Shown here in pieces: positions 36,416-49,266 of a stretch of DNA of 64,000 nucleotides. The stretch's first letter is position 1, and each line of letters opens with the position of its first letter. Source of the stretch: Ciborinia camelliae. Taxonomy: Eukaryota > Ascomycota > Leotiomycetes > Helotiales > Sclerotiniaceae. Under the pieces are notes generated by a model. That model made no database searches, was not told the origin of the DNA, and was given only the letters and a program-made list of their open reading frames with translations. The stretch covers positions 68,673 through 132,672 of the forward strand of contig JANPYM010000013.1 in the NCBI GenBank assembly GCA_025890175.1, read 5' to 3'. A program made the position numbers and the translations under genes.

Positions 36416-36869
36416 CTCGTACTCACCCAAATATATACATCACTATACCATCTCATCCATCTCGACCTGCGAAAATGAGAAAAAAGACTTCATTCAAAAA
36501 AAAAAAGCATAACATAGGTAGTGAGGGACATCTTAATTATCATCATTTTCTATAGGGCGGCTATCACTACATTATAAAACATCAAAAATGTATTCCCCCA
36601 TCTTTGTAACGCTGGAGGCGTTTTTCATAGGTCTAGGTTGTTTGTTGTGGTACCGGTGAGATGGGTGTTCTGGGTAAAGTAAGCACCCCTTCCCCCACTA
36701 GGTAACAAGCCAACTGTTGGTATTATTTTATGTAGGTCCGAAAATACAAGTCACTAATTTTGAATAGCATCATTGGCTTAAGGTTTTCTTAATTTCTGCA
36801 CAAGGTCTTGCAGTTTATTAAAATGACATTCATCGTATGAAGATTACTTCGTCAATCATAGCTGTCTCA
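36416..36869. other. Short intergenic region between paralogues A and B
   Basis: About 450 bases of AT-rich DNA with an A-run near 36495-36508. It should contain the promoter of paralogue A and the 3' region of paralogue B. No gene seen. Confidence 0.45.
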
Positions 36870-37898
36870 TCAATCATGCTCCATCAAGGGAGCTTCTCGT
36901 CCTACATCTAGTTCGGAAGCATCAAGTTCAATCTCTCTTCTCCCATTACCTGGAAATGCACCAGCACTCATCTTCCATACCTGATTATCGCCTCGATTAC
37001 CATTAATCTCATGGATTCCACTTGTATCTGCAACGGTTGACAAAATACCATTTGGTTCATGTATTGGAGCTTTTGGAGTAGAAGCATAACGTCGCTTGAG
37101 AATGACGAGAGCGATCATTGTGAGAAGGATGAGACTGAGACCTCCAAGGGCTCCACCGATGATACTTCCCACTGGTAGGTTATTTGATGGAGATTTTGTA
37201 TCGACGAGAGCTGTTGGAGCGGAAGAAGTCGAAGGTTTGGATGAAACAGCTTTCGTAGATGTAATGTATTTGGTTGTAACTTGTCCACCACCAGTTGAAG
37301 TTACAGTAACAGAGGCTTGTGACGAAGAAGACACAGTTTCTGAATCGGGAGAAGTCGTCGTTGGAACTGCCAACCAAAGAGGCGAACCTGGGGTATTTGA
37401 GCATGTAATATATGTATAGGTTTGATCATTCGATACTAAAAATTCCGAATAGCAGTAAGATTGACTGGTTAAATAATTTATTTAGTCTTATTCATCTCCG
37501 AGGTAGATAAAGCTAAATCTCTAGCTCTAGATCTATAGTGCAATAAATAAATAAACATACCAAGTGGTGGAAGTCAATCCGGAAACTCCGCAACCGGTAA
37601 AACAAGCTCCTTGATCCACACAGTATCCGAGGAGCCAACAATCCGCAACGTCAATACCAGTCGAGCAAAATCCCCATAGATTGTTCTGAGTATTTTTACC
37701 ACAGAAGTATCCAGATGCTGGAATTCGAGGAGATAGTGCATTTCCATTCAAGTAGCCACATGTATCCTTGGAATCGATTGCTTCGCGTTTCTCTAGCCTT
37801 CTTTGGATGTTTGGGGCACGAGTTGGAATAGGTGATGGTGATGTGATGAGTGAGGCATTGATACTACCAATCAAGGTCCAAAAAATCAGTAAAATCAT
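36870..37898 (-). CDS. Single-pass membrane protein with Cys-rich ectodomain (paralogue B)
   Basis: Two exons on the minus strand, 37898-37561 and 37464-36870, encode 310 residues. A signal peptide (MILLIFWTLIGSINA) is followed by a short pro-region ending LEKR-EA, a Kex2-type cleavage site. The ectodomain matches paralogue A: TCGYLNGN, YFC, LWGFCSTG, DCW, YCVDQGAC, TGCG, a Cys codon split by the intron (TG/T), then SYC and YTYITCSN. A Ser/Thr stalk (about 145-205) precedes a transmembrane helix (about 211-235), and the tail carries GIHEINGNRG and an acidic ELDASELD segment. The HEI-x(3)-RG tail motif is shared with paralogue A, so the two, in the same orientation, look like a tandem duplication. 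Function unknown. Confidence 0.8.
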
Positions 37899-39638
37899 TA
37901 TTGCCTCCTAACTAGTCACCGGGAAGGAAAGGAAAGTGCAAGTTTGGGATGAAAATAATCCGAGGAAAAGAATGTAAGGGAGATCAATCAATCCCATAGT
38001 ATGGTTCTGCGGAGATGAAGATGGAATGTTATGTTGTAGCCTGTTAATTGTTTCACCTGATACTATTTTTTATCACGTTTCGTATAATGCAAGGCTTCTT
38101 GCGGCGAGGACAGCATATTGTCAGCATATTGTCAGGCCATCCATCAGATGCATTGTTGGCAATATATTTGAGTTTTTTCGGAGCCAATAAATAGTAATAT
38201 TCAAGGCGAAAGTAATCGATTTTGGCAGATTGAAAGAAGAGCAACGTTGTCTATCTTGTATTTCCTCTTCAAGAATCATTCTCAATAATATCTCATCTCA
38301 TCTTCATTCACGATCTTTTAGTCGGAGGACGGCCCGTTTGCTGACGCTTACGACGGAATGATTATATTCGTCTCCAAACTATCGGGACGTTTCGTCTAGA
38401 AATTCTGGGCGGAATTGAGAGTCATTGGTTGAAATCCTAGCGGGTGTTTGAAAGTGTGTGCCTTGTATTTGAAAGCGGCACGAAACTTTTATATATTTTA
38501 ACTTGTGCCCAAAAGAATAGCGAGGAGAAAAGGTTAGGTAATTCGGTCGCATTGTGTGAGAGGATGTTTGGGAGTTGGTTTCTTGGGGGAGGTTTGTTTT
38601 GATTTGCTTTTGTTGAATGTATTAGTTGTTGTTGGAAATAGAAAGAAAGGGTGGTTTCGCTTCTCGATGTGATGGTTGATTACTCCTACACCTAATGGAT
38701 GGGGATGATAAATTAAGGGAAAAGAGGGTAGAGCTAGATGGCAGGAGGGATGGAGCATATTTTACTAGAGAAGCCAACTTGGGATGGATGGGGAGTTGTA
38801 AGTACCTAGTAGGTATGGTTGAGATTTTTATGTTCAGCTTTCATTCTCTATCTTCTTTTGGCTTATTACTTCGAAGACCTGAGAACCTCTTTTTAGGTTC
38901 AAATAGCAGTTCAATGGCTCAAGATATTCATCTGGCAGTAAATTTATGAATATGAATTGGATAGATATAGAATATAAAGGGGTGGGCCTCAAAGCTGTGA
39001 ATACAAGTATATTTATGGTATCTAGACCCCCTGGCTATGAATGAGGCATGCTAATGATGGCATAATATCATTAACTTCGGAGTTGGTATACGAATGATAG
39101 TTAAGTTAAGCTGGTGAGCAAGCTCGATGTACGATTCAGAGTAGAAGAAGTTGGGCATGTTCTTATTAGGTATGTAACTGAAAAGGAGGTGAGTTAATAG
39201 AGGAGGGAGTATCATATAGTAGGTAGGTATATACTGGAAGACTGAAACCTCTGTTTTGTATTCAACTATCATGTAAATATCAAGAGTATGCCTCTGAATG
39301 AGTTAATAGAAACAACACTTGCGTCTATTGTTTCTTTGAATGTTTTCACCAAGGCTTCTTCTTCATTGCTATTGTAATTTCTGGTACGTACCTAGGTAAG
39401 TATGTACCTATCTTCAAGTCACTGAACCGAATCAATTATTGGCCAGTCTTGAAAATCATAAGTGAGGCTTCTCTAAAGTGAATTATCATCATCGTAATCA
39501 GGTACGCCAATCAAGTATTTTACAATTGTGTGCCCTAGTCTCATATCCGCCTGTTTGTTTCCATTCACCTTGTTGTCTTCCTTCATGTTCAAAAGATATC
39601 TGAATAACTCCAACATAACACAACCTTAGATCCAAGAG
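37899..39638. other. Divergent intergenic region between paralogues B and C
   Basis: About 1.7 kb without a supported gene. It should carry the promoters of both membrane-protein genes. One exact copy of the palindrome TACCTAGGTA is at 39389-39398. Frames at 38534-38758 and 39051-39272 (minus) show no motif. Confidence 0.5.
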
Positions 39639-40913
39639 ATGTCTTACAATATCTTGGTCATTGTCTGGATCATCTCCATCTGTTTTGTAAATAATGTCAT
39701 CTCAAATAAGATTGCCCTTACAGGATCGAAGCCACAAATCATCTCCCCAGGACAAACCTCCATATCAAAATCTACCAAGGTCGCAACGAAAAATTTCTCA
39801 CTTACGAAAGCTCCAGCGCCAACGACCCCTCCTCATCCAACTGGCTTCCATTTCGATAAAAGACAATCGGATGTTCAATCATGTGGCAATTATCAAGTTC
39901 CAGGATTGAATCTCTCATTGATGATGGGTCAAACTTGTATGGTTGATGAAAATGGATTGATGTTTGGCGCTTGCTCGACTAGAATTAATGATGCTCATAA
40001 TTGTGGATGGGCTGAGGTTTGCGTCGATAGTTACGCTTGTACTTCAAGCTGTGGGAGGACTTCTGTACCTAACTTGAGCACTACGACCTGGTAAGTGGAT
40101 TTGTTATTTCCTTTCCCAAATTACAAAAATTGAGGAAGAAGAAGAAGAAGGAGGAGGAGGGGGAAAGTCCTGGTAGAGAGTGAACCACTTTAAACTAGAA
40201 TATACTGACTTTTATGGTTCAACAGTGGAGGAAATGGAAATTTGTATTGTGCAATGTGGTATCTAATATCAGAGAGTTATGTCTATACCTCTATTACATG
40301 TAGCGATACACAAAGTTGGTTAACATTCAATGCCACATATGTGACGACAATTTCCGACGAACCTGGACAAACCTTTGATCACTCTGCGATACAAACAAGC
40401 ACACCTACCGATACAACAACAAAACCCAGCACATTGACCCTCTCGATTCCCAGCGGGAAAAGTAACAGTCCTATCGACACGAACCCTCAAAACAGTTCTC
40501 ACTCCATAGGAGCCATAGTGGGAGGAGTATTCGGAGGACTTGGAGTGGTGATAATTTTCTGCGGTCTTGCCTTATTCCTGCAACGAAGACAGAAGTCGAA
40601 AAAAAGAGCCAGCAGAGCTCTCGCATACAATCCTACCCTTTCTTCTTCTGACGATCTGGATTCACCTCATGTGATAGGTTCTCCCCAAGCAGATTCCGTT
40701 CATCACTCGGTACGGTCTTCGCAGCTGATGGGAGGACCCGGTCAGGGATTTCAGATGGGTTATATGGATAGTCCACTTGGGAGTCCGAATTTGGAGGATG
40801 CGAGTATTCAGAAGGGGGGGGTTCGTTCGTCCAAGGTTGCGTCATCACCGGCTGAACATCCAGTGTTTGAAATGCATGCTGATCCCATCAAACCTTCGGA
40901 GTTGCCGGGATAA
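39639..40913 (+). CDS. Single-pass membrane protein with Cys-rich ectodomain (paralogue C)
   Basis: Two exons, 39639-40090 and 40226-40913, encode 379 residues. A signal peptide (about 1-22) leads to a Ser/Thr/Pro pro-region ending HFDKR, again a Kex2-type site just before the ectodomain. The Cys pattern matches paralogues A and B: SCGNYQ, QTC, MFGACSTR, NCGW, VCVDSYAC, SSCG, the intron-split Cys (TG/T), then LYC and YTSITCSD. A Ser/Thr stalk precedes a transmembrane helix (about 244-269) with an RRQKSKKR stop-transfer. The tail of about 110 residues is Ser/Pro-rich and ends VFEMHADPIKPSELPG. It lacks the HEI-x(3)-RG motif and is the most diverged of the three. Function unknown. Confidence 0.82.
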
Positions 40914-43349
40914 AATCATCATGCGTTTGTTTGTTTACCTATGCATCGTATATGGAGTTAGGATACATTGCGTTGAATTCTTCGAGGGTTGTAGATATGG
41001 AGCTCTTGGAGGGATGCACATATAGAGCTTTTTTTTCGGAAAATTGAACTTTTCAATGGGGGAGTCAGTCTTTCGAGAGATTCCTTCGTATATGGAGACT
41101 TTCTAGAGCTGAATACTTCATGATGCGACGAACAGGATCAAGCATATTAGATTTCATTTTAGGATGGCTTTGAAGATGAAAATGATAGATTCGTTGGAAT
41201 TCTCGGGATTTATTCAGGGTTATTCAGGGTCTTCTCTTTCCAATGGAGTTGTCTCTTGTTTGATAATAATTCTATGATGGATGGAAATTTCAGAGGTTTC
41301 TTTTCTACGTACCTAGGTAGTTAGATGTTGAATGTTGATGGATGATGAATGATGGAAGATGAGAGATGAGGGTATATGAACTCGGAAGATACGTACTTAA
41401 TAGATTAATAAATTACTATACATACATAAAATTTCATATTCAGTTCAATTCTTTCAATGAGTACCTAGTAGGTAGTGAACGAATACCTAAGCAGGAACCT
41501 ATCCCATGCAGTCTAAGGATACCATCCACACCATATCACATTACATGAATACATGATTCTATACAAACAGATACACACAACATTCCACCCTCTTTTATAA
41601 ACAAACATGCAACATCTTTCTCCAATTCTTCTACAAATGATTTCTCTAATTCAAATCCCCAATCCAAGAATCTAATTACCCCTCCATCCATCTTCCTTAG
41701 ACTTCCTACCTATCTACCTACCTACTTACACGTGATGATAAGTAAAACCTATCAATGACCCCTCTTCCAGCCACCCGATAAGATTAAAATGCTTATCCAT
41801 CTTTCCAATCTATTGATCTTATTACCCGCACTCCTTGCTCACTCTCAACGCCACAGTTACAACGGGCGTTATTTTGGTGGAAAATCTAGATCGCTCGTTT
41901 TTGTTATATGGATTTTTTGGGTGGTTTTTTTTATGGGGGAAGTGAAAGAAAAGCTGGAATCGTAATCTAACCAACCGGTTCGAAGTTTTGTAGGAGCTAA
42001 GTTCGAAGTTCGAAGTTCTAACTGAGCTAGGTTAAAGAAGCTAAAAGATTTGACAACTTGACATATGCACTACACTACCTACCTAGGTACAGTATGGATC
42101 CATATCAAACCCCGGAGTTGTAATGATAGCCTTGTCAGTTCCAACCATCTAATCCATCCATGCATATTATTGAAGGAAAGAAAGTTTGAAGTATTGAACT
42201 AGCCACTACAAATCAGACCATTCTGACATAATGAGGATTAGGTGTGGTAAATTAACTAGGTAGATAATAATAAAAGGAAGCTTTTTCATCTCTTCTTCTC
42301 ATGATTCAATTTAATTCAAACCCTTCAAAACTAATAAGCACCTAATAATAATACCTATGAATGGACAGCGGGATTTTTGCCAAGAAGGGGTATTTCTTTG
42401 AGGTTACATGACCGGTCTTGTACAACCAGGTAAAGTTGTACGACAGAGAAACGATAAAGTTATCCTGTAATACCAACAGTTGTACCATACAAAATACGAG
42501 AAAAGGGAGACGAAACGAAACGAATCAACGGAAACATTTGAGAAATCGGAATTGAGATCCCGAGGATTGGATTGGTTGGTTATCTTCTTGGTCACGCTCA
42601 CATACAATAGGGAATAGGGTCTGCCAATAATCGGAGAACAAAGGATCTTGAATCTTAGTTTGGGCCATTTGAGACTTGGGTTTTACTTCAACATCTCAAC
42701 AATATCTTTCCAGCAATACTTTCAATCATCACTCATTGGTGATATATCAGCGTGAAGAGAAGTGAAAGCCTTCTTAATCTGAGAATAGGAATACGAATAC
42801 CTTCATTGTTCTCATATGCGCAGGTTTCCAAACGATAAAAGGAATTCTTAACTTATTGTTCCACACAACACCGAAATCTACTCAAGCACAATAAATCATT
42901 ACTGTGACTAGTTTGATATCAAAGCAATAAATCAAAAGCGCCACCATTCGATGGAGCACGAGACCATTCATAAATTACAATTGGTTGTCGAGAAGGATTT
43001 TGGGAACAAAGAAACTTTCCTCTTGCCTCTATCAAAATCAAGACCACCTCAATTTGGGGAAGACGACGTAGACATTGATTTTACTATTTATCACTTCTGT
43101 CTTCATACTCAAATCAAAGTCCAAGAGCGATAATACCCAAAGTATTCTTCCCATCTTGTCGATAATTGAAACGAAATCATCCTCGGACTTTTGAATAATT
43201 ACATACAGATTTCGAATCGAATCCGACATTTACGTTGAACCTGCCAATTCCAAATTCACCTTTACTATTCTCGACAACTTATTCGAAAAATTCCTTGGTC
43301 ATCTCTACCTACAAATATCCATCATATACAAGCCTCAAATCCAGAAACG
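40914..43349. other. Intergenic region with TACCTAGGTA palindromes
   Basis: No supported gene in 2.4 kb. Exact TACCTAGGTA copies occur at 41310-41319 and 42080-42089. A 60-codon frame at 42951-43133 has ordinary composition but no independent support and may lie in the leader of the next gene. Confidence 0.5.
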
Positions 43350-43730
43350 ATGTTCTTTCAAAAGCTCCGATCATTTTCCTTTCCATCCAACTCCAAAACT
43401 CCTCCCAACGATGACAAGAAACCACATGGACGACGAGTATCATTCCGAACCCCCAACTCAGAACACAAGAATCCTCTCTCGCCATCCATGACGAATTCCA
43501 CCAATGGTTCTCAGAATTCTCACCCCAAGACCAATATGCGTGCAGAAATCACCGAGATGTGCAAAGAAGATGATGGAGAGGATGAGAATCAAGAAGGACG
43601 GGATTTTCGAGAATATTTGGAAAAGTGTAAAGAGGCAGATGAAGCAGAGGAGAGGAAGAGGAAGAAGATGGCGGCAATGGAGAAGAAGAGGAAGGAGGTT
43701 AATTTAAGTCCTTGGGCTGGAAGGATGTGA
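43350..43730 (+). CDS. Small hypothetical protein with charged C-terminal coiled coil
   Basis: Single exon, 126 residues. The N-terminal half is basic, Ser/Pro/Asn-rich and probably disordered (RSFSFPSNSKTPP). The C-terminal half is highly charged (EMCKEDDGEDENQEGRDFREYL, then repeated Glu/Lys/Arg heptads) and predicts a coiled coil, ending LSPWAGRM. There is no signal peptide or membrane segment. The start is the first ATG in frame, after a pyrimidine-rich leader. I do not recognise a family; the mixed composition and clean frame support a real short gene. Confidence 0.6.
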   Translation: MFFQKLRSFSFPSNSKTPPNDDKKPHGRRVSFRTPNSEHKNPLSPSMTNSTNGSQNSHPKTNMRAEITEMCKEDDGEDENQEGRDFREYLEKCKEADEAEERKRKKMAAMEKKRKEVNLSPWAGRM

Positions 43731-45198
43731 AGATTTGGAAAGGAGAAAGAAGAGCAAGGAAGGTTTCAATCCTTCGCTGGATTATTTGGAATGGAGGGGG
43801 AGAAAAGAGAGCCGAGTTATCCAATCAACACCGCTTGCTATATGACGACATAATACCACACAACAGATACAATGAAGAAACGATACGATGATACACACCT
43901 ACATGATACGAAAGATATATACTGGTACCTCGAGATATCTCGAAAATATAAAATATAACGGGGAAGGCAAAAATCTAACTTTTATAACCTCGGCGCCCTC
44001 AAATATTCGATTTAGATACCAATTGGGATGTTATAGAATTCGAAGAAAGACTCGGAGAATTTCGTTGTATAGATGAAATCAAATCAAATCAAATCAAATC
44101 AAATCACCAAGAAGAAGAAGAAGAGGAATAAGAAGAACAAGAAGAAGAATAAGAGGAACAAGAATAAGAACAAGAAGAAAGACTAGCTGGTCACCAGCTC
44201 ATCAGATATCCCACCAACATCTATCTACCTACTCTACTCTACTCTACTCTATCTACCTAGCCTAGACAACTCCTTGAAGTTTCTCTCCAATACTCGACTT
44301 CCCTCAGCTCATCTCTACCTACAACAATATATGTACATACATAAACCATCATACCACACCACACATATCACACCACGCACATTATTCAAGATCACCACAA
44401 TACGATACGATACGTACGATACGATACAACACGATATCCGAAATTCCATTTCAATTTCATTTCATTTCACCTCTTTAGCTTAGCTTAGCTTAGCTTAGTT
44501 TAGCTTAGCTTACCTAGCCTTTACGATTTTCCTTTTCCTTTTTTCTTTTCCTTCAATCGATCGATACCTACCTACCTACCTACCTATCAATTTAGTAATT
44601 TAGATACCCTACCTACCTTCCTACCTATCCTCACTTTGGCCATTTATATATATATATCCGTAGCTTTTCTATAGCTTTTGTATAGCTTTTTCTTTGCTTT
44701 TCTTTCCGTTGCTAGGTTACCCGTGGACCTTAGATATGATATGATATGATATGATATTAAGGATATTAAGGATATTAAGAGGTTGTATGTATTATATTAT
44801 TACCTACCTAGTACTTATTTATTTAGATGGATTTTTTTGGTGAGATTTGAGATTTGAGATTTGAAATGTAGATACCTACCTAGTAGTAATAATTATTGTT
44901 GGAATGGTACCTACCTATCTACCTACCTACCTAGTATATAATGTTAAACACAGACAGCGGCTTGGCACCCCCCTTTTTTTAATTAATATATATTTTATAT
45001 ATATATTTTTTATATATTTTTTATATATTTTTTATATATATTTTATATATATATTTTATATCTAGGTATTCAATATTGATGAAATTTACTTTGGGTTGAA
45101 ATTGAAATGCCTTTTTTTAATGTTTTTTTTTATGTTTTTTTGGTGGGGGGGGATTAATCGCGTAGTGGTGGTAGTGGTGGTGGTGGGTGGTAGTGTCT

Positions 45199-45411
45199 AG
45201 ATAGGTAGATAGGTAGGTAGGTAGGTAGGTAGGTAGGTAGGTAGGTAGATAGGTAGGTAGGTATATAGGTAGGTAGGTAGGTAGATAGGTAGGTAGGTAT
45301 ATAGGTAGGTAGGTAGGTATATAGGTAGGTAGGTGGGTAGGTAGGTAGGTAGGTAGGTAGGTAGGTAGGTAGGTAGGTAGATAAGTAGGTAGGTAGGTAG
45401 GTAGGTAGGTT
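45199..45411. repeat. TAGG tetranucleotide microsatellite array
   Basis: About 213 bases of GTAG/TAGG units with occasional TAGATAGG and TATAGG variants. This is the longest of many TAGG/CCTA tracts in the window. It is not the fungal telomere repeat TTAGGG. Confidence 0.95.
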
Positions 45412-45640
45412 AGCTAAACTGTTTATTAAAGCTTAAGGGGTTTGAAAGCGGGAATCGGAATCGGAATAGGATATCTAGGTAGATAGATAGAGTAGATAGG
45501 TAGGTAGGTATACGGATTTTGTAAGATTTACTTACTTACTTGCAGGTGGTTGGTTACTTGGTTACATACCTAGGTACTTAGGTACGTGTGTGTATGCTGA
45601 TGCTGATGTTGATGCTAATGCTAGGTAGGATCAGGTGGGT

Positions 45641-45747
45641 GGGCTTGACTTGGGACTTGACTTGACTTGGGACTTGACTTGACTTGGGACTTGACTTGAC
45701 TTGGGACTTGACTTGACTTGGGACTTGACTTGACTTGGGCTTGACTG
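45641..45747. repeat. 17-base minisatellite
   Basis: Five near-perfect tandem copies of GGGACTTGACTTGACTT with shortened end units. Minus-strand open frames through it encode a Ser/Gln/Val/Lys repeat and are taken as artefacts. Confidence 0.9.
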
Positions 45748-48700
45748 GAATTTCAGCCGTGGTATACATGTATAGCTGGAGGATCTTGATACGGATGGAT
45801 ATCTAGGTAGGTAAGGTAAGTAAGGTACTGTAGACTGTATGAGAATATGAGAATATGAGGAGAATAACATAACCTTAAGATACCTACTCATCTTAGGTAT
45901 ATACCAATACAGTACCTAGGTAACTAACTATAGCAAACCCGAACCGAACCGAACCGAACCGAACCAAGTGAGACATACCGGTCCTCGTACCCCGTACCTC
46001 AATGATCTCGGAACACAAGAACTAGGTAGTAGGTCGATATTTATATTGCACTAGGATTGACTGGCTGTACAAGTCTCCATTGAGGTAGATAGATACACAG
46101 TGTTATCGGAGATGGCTTTACTTACCTACCTACCTAGATAGCTTGTTCTACTATATATATATATATATAACCATACTACGCCCATTGGTCTACTTCGTTC
46201 GTCTCCAGGTTGTCGGCATTACCGATCGATAGGTTGATTTTCTCCAAAAGCCTAAAGCCTCGATTGTACAATTGGATGGATGGAAGGATGGAAGGATGAG
46301 AAATGAACCTCTCCAGCTAGCTTATCTTGATCTTTCTTTATCTTTATCTTTATCTTTATCTTTATCTGTATCTTTTATCTTTTATTTTATCACTCCTCCA
46401 TACCTACTGTTGTATCCATTCAAAAATCCAAGAACCCCCACCACATCATGCATGCATGCATCTATTTCGATTTTCCCCCTCGGGCCTCTCCATCACCTTG
46501 ACTGCTTTTCCACTTTTCAGCCTAGCTCATGCTAGGTAGTTAGTTGGAACTTGGAAAACTCACGGTACTCGTGGCTTTATGAGTGGAATTTGAATTGTAT
46601 CTCGATACGGCATATCATTTCATATCAAATGGTGTATATTGTATATTGTAATTATGTTGTATATTTCCTCCCTCCTCTTAAATCTCAAATTAGATCATTA
46701 ATCCCGAACCAATTTCCCCCATGTGCAGTTTTCGGGATGTTAGATGGGTTGGTTAAAGCTAGTTGGTTTCAGGGTGGGTGAGATGTATTGAGAAATCCAC
46801 GCCGAGAGTGTGTCCTGTGTCGTGTGTTGTGTGTTTGGTGGATGGGTTGCGCAAATCATATCATTTACCGGTATCAGGTTGGAACTAGCTGATGATTTAT
46901 ACTCCGTGGTTAGAACGGAGGACGTGTTCAATTTCTAGGTGAGGTTAGGTTAGAGACATTATGATAGATAGATACCTACTAGGGTAGATAGATAGATGGG
47001 AGTAATTGATCTACTCGCGAATACGGCTAAGCGTTTACAGATATAATATTATAGGAGGAAGAAAGAGCTAAGAGAAGTAAGAGAACATTTTAGAAATGAA
47101 AGATTTAACTATTTATTTTTCAAAAGAAATTGTAGAAGAGAATTACACAAATACTCGGAGATAAGTCTCTGACTACCGGCCGGTTGGTACACTGTCTCAC
47201 CCCCCTTTACCAATAATCGCCATATCAAATGATTCAAATCTTCCCAAAATACCCACGAGGTCCCATTTATATTCATGTACATGTATTTCCCTCTCGACTT
47301 ATCTCCCCGTCCTACATTCATTTGGGTAACCCGGCTTCATCTCCACATTTCGGCTTCACACTTCCAGTGAGTATAGTATGCATTACAGTACTTACCGACG
47401 GAGTAAAATATGACCCCTGAGTCATCTAGTTATTCATCTTCATCTTACCCGAGAACTCACCTCAATATTTTGGGCGTCTCGTGAGACGGTTCAATTCATA
47501 CGTTCTACACATTTGGTATACACAATTAGTATCTCCATCCAATCCATCCATCCTAACATCTATCACGATTCCCTTAACCGACCCAAGCCACCGATTTATC
47601 CCATCCTCATCGGGCTCTGCTGAAGAACTTTACGGAAATAATGAAACACGAATGAAAATACCTTCGATCTCGAATGGGGAGGCTTGACTCTCCCCATCTG
47701 TGATAGATACATATATACATACATACATACATACATAGAGACTAGTTGAACTTACACCACACCGTTTGTTGGGTACCTACCTACTGTAACTTAGATTATA
47801 TAAAACCTGCCATGGCCATCAATCTCAGATCTGCTTTTGCATCGACCGATCCCATCCCATCTCATCTCATCTTATCCGATCTGATCTGATCAAGATTCAT
47901 CTTTTTTCCATCACACATCACATTCATTAACCAAGATTCGAGATTCCATCCATCCATCCATCTATTTACTTTTGGGAGTGGAGTCACTGGTTAGATATCA
48001 GCTCCATTCATTCGGGTGTTAGTTTATTTTAGTTGGGTTTCCTTCAGCTTCAGATCACTCACTCGTCACATCCATATCACGAGATTTCGTTTCATCGTAT
48101 CACATTATATCATATCATATCAGATCAGATCACATCACATCACATCACATTACCAGTACATTCTTACCAAATACCAATATCATCATCAACAACCTCATAC
48201 TCCGTATAATCCTGATATTCCGTAACTTCATATGATCGTTGCACAGAATACATACATATATCCATCAATTTTTGTCTCACAACACCAGACGAGATCCATC
48301 TCCGGGAGAGCATCAACATCAACATCAACCATCACATCACATCGATACGAGATACTCCCACCAACCCGCCGTTTCAACTTCTTTCAGTATTACTACACTA
48401 TTCATAACTTTTCGTTTCAAGTTTCAAGCTTATGTTTTTGTAGTACCGACCTAGGTACCTACATCATCATCATATCAATCATCACCATCATATCGCCATC
48501 ACATTACTCATCTCATCTCATCTCATCTATCTCATCTCATTCCTATTCCTATTCCCTCACATCCACTTCTTCCAAACAAACAAGGAAAAAAAACACTCTC
48601 TTCATCACACACATTACGAAACATTACGTACGTAGGCATTTTGCTTGCTTGCTTGCTTGCTTGATTGCTCTAGTACAGTAGGCAGAAAAGAAAGGAAAAG

Positions 48701-49266
48701 AAAAGAAAAGAACAACAAAAAAACAGGAAAATCATCAACTCAATATCTCACTTGCTTGATATATTTCTTTCTACATATATATACCTACCAACCATCCAAT
48801 ACCGATATCAAAACCAAACCAAATCAAGCCAGCCAGCTAAATCAGTCAGTTATCTTCCTTCGGTATCCAAAGAAACCACGATAGATACATACATACATAG
48901 ATAAAAACCAAGATAAATATCCACAACGAACAAGACCCTAACAATAGGTAGCCAAAGAAGAAGAAAAAACGCCCATTCATCCATCCTATCCCATCCCATC
49001 CCATCCATTCATCAATCCATCCATCCCCTCAACGCCCACCAAAAAAAAAGAGCCCACCCAAACTCCTCGCTAAAGGGGACCATCCATTTTCACAACCCTA
49101 TCATCCATCCATCCATCACCAATTTTCTCAGCTGCCGAGGTCAAGTCACGCAGGTTCCTCCAACATCCCATCTCTTTAAGCTCTTCCAGGCTCAAATATC
49201 GTATCTTCCAAAAAATCAAAAACGACAGACAATCCCCGATTTTCCAATCGCTAGCCCAATCCCACC

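Larger units (their letters stand above)
43731..49266. other. 5.5-kb gene-poor, microsatellite-dense region
   Basis: No supported protein gene. It holds CAAAT units (about 44080-44105), an AAG/AAC purine tract (about 44108-44182), TAGCT units (about 44477-44512), TATATATTTT units (about 44985-45060), a TAGG array (45199-45411), a 17-base minisatellite (45641-45747), TTTATC units (about 46337-46367), and many CATC/TCATC units between 47850 and 49100. Two exact TACCTAGGTA palindromes are at 45567-45576 and 45913-45922. The last 1.4 kb is strongly pyrimidine- and CATC-rich on the plus strand, which fits a long promoter or leader for the gene at 49267. Confidence 0.55.

Noticed and set aside
42951..43133. 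Possible 60-residue protein
   Set aside because: Composition is protein-like but there is no motif, no spliced extension, and it lies in what may be the leader of the 43350 gene; evidence too weak to call.
45199..45411. Internal telomere-like tract
   Set aside because: The unit is TAGG, not TTAGGG, and similar short tracts are scattered across the window.
45641..45747. CRISPR-like array
   Set aside because: Tandem repeats are directly adjacent without unique spacers, and the genome is eukaryotic.
45578..45891. Ser/Gln/Val/Lys repeat proteins on the minus strand
   Set aside because: Generated by the 17-base minisatellite; no start context or non-repetitive domain.
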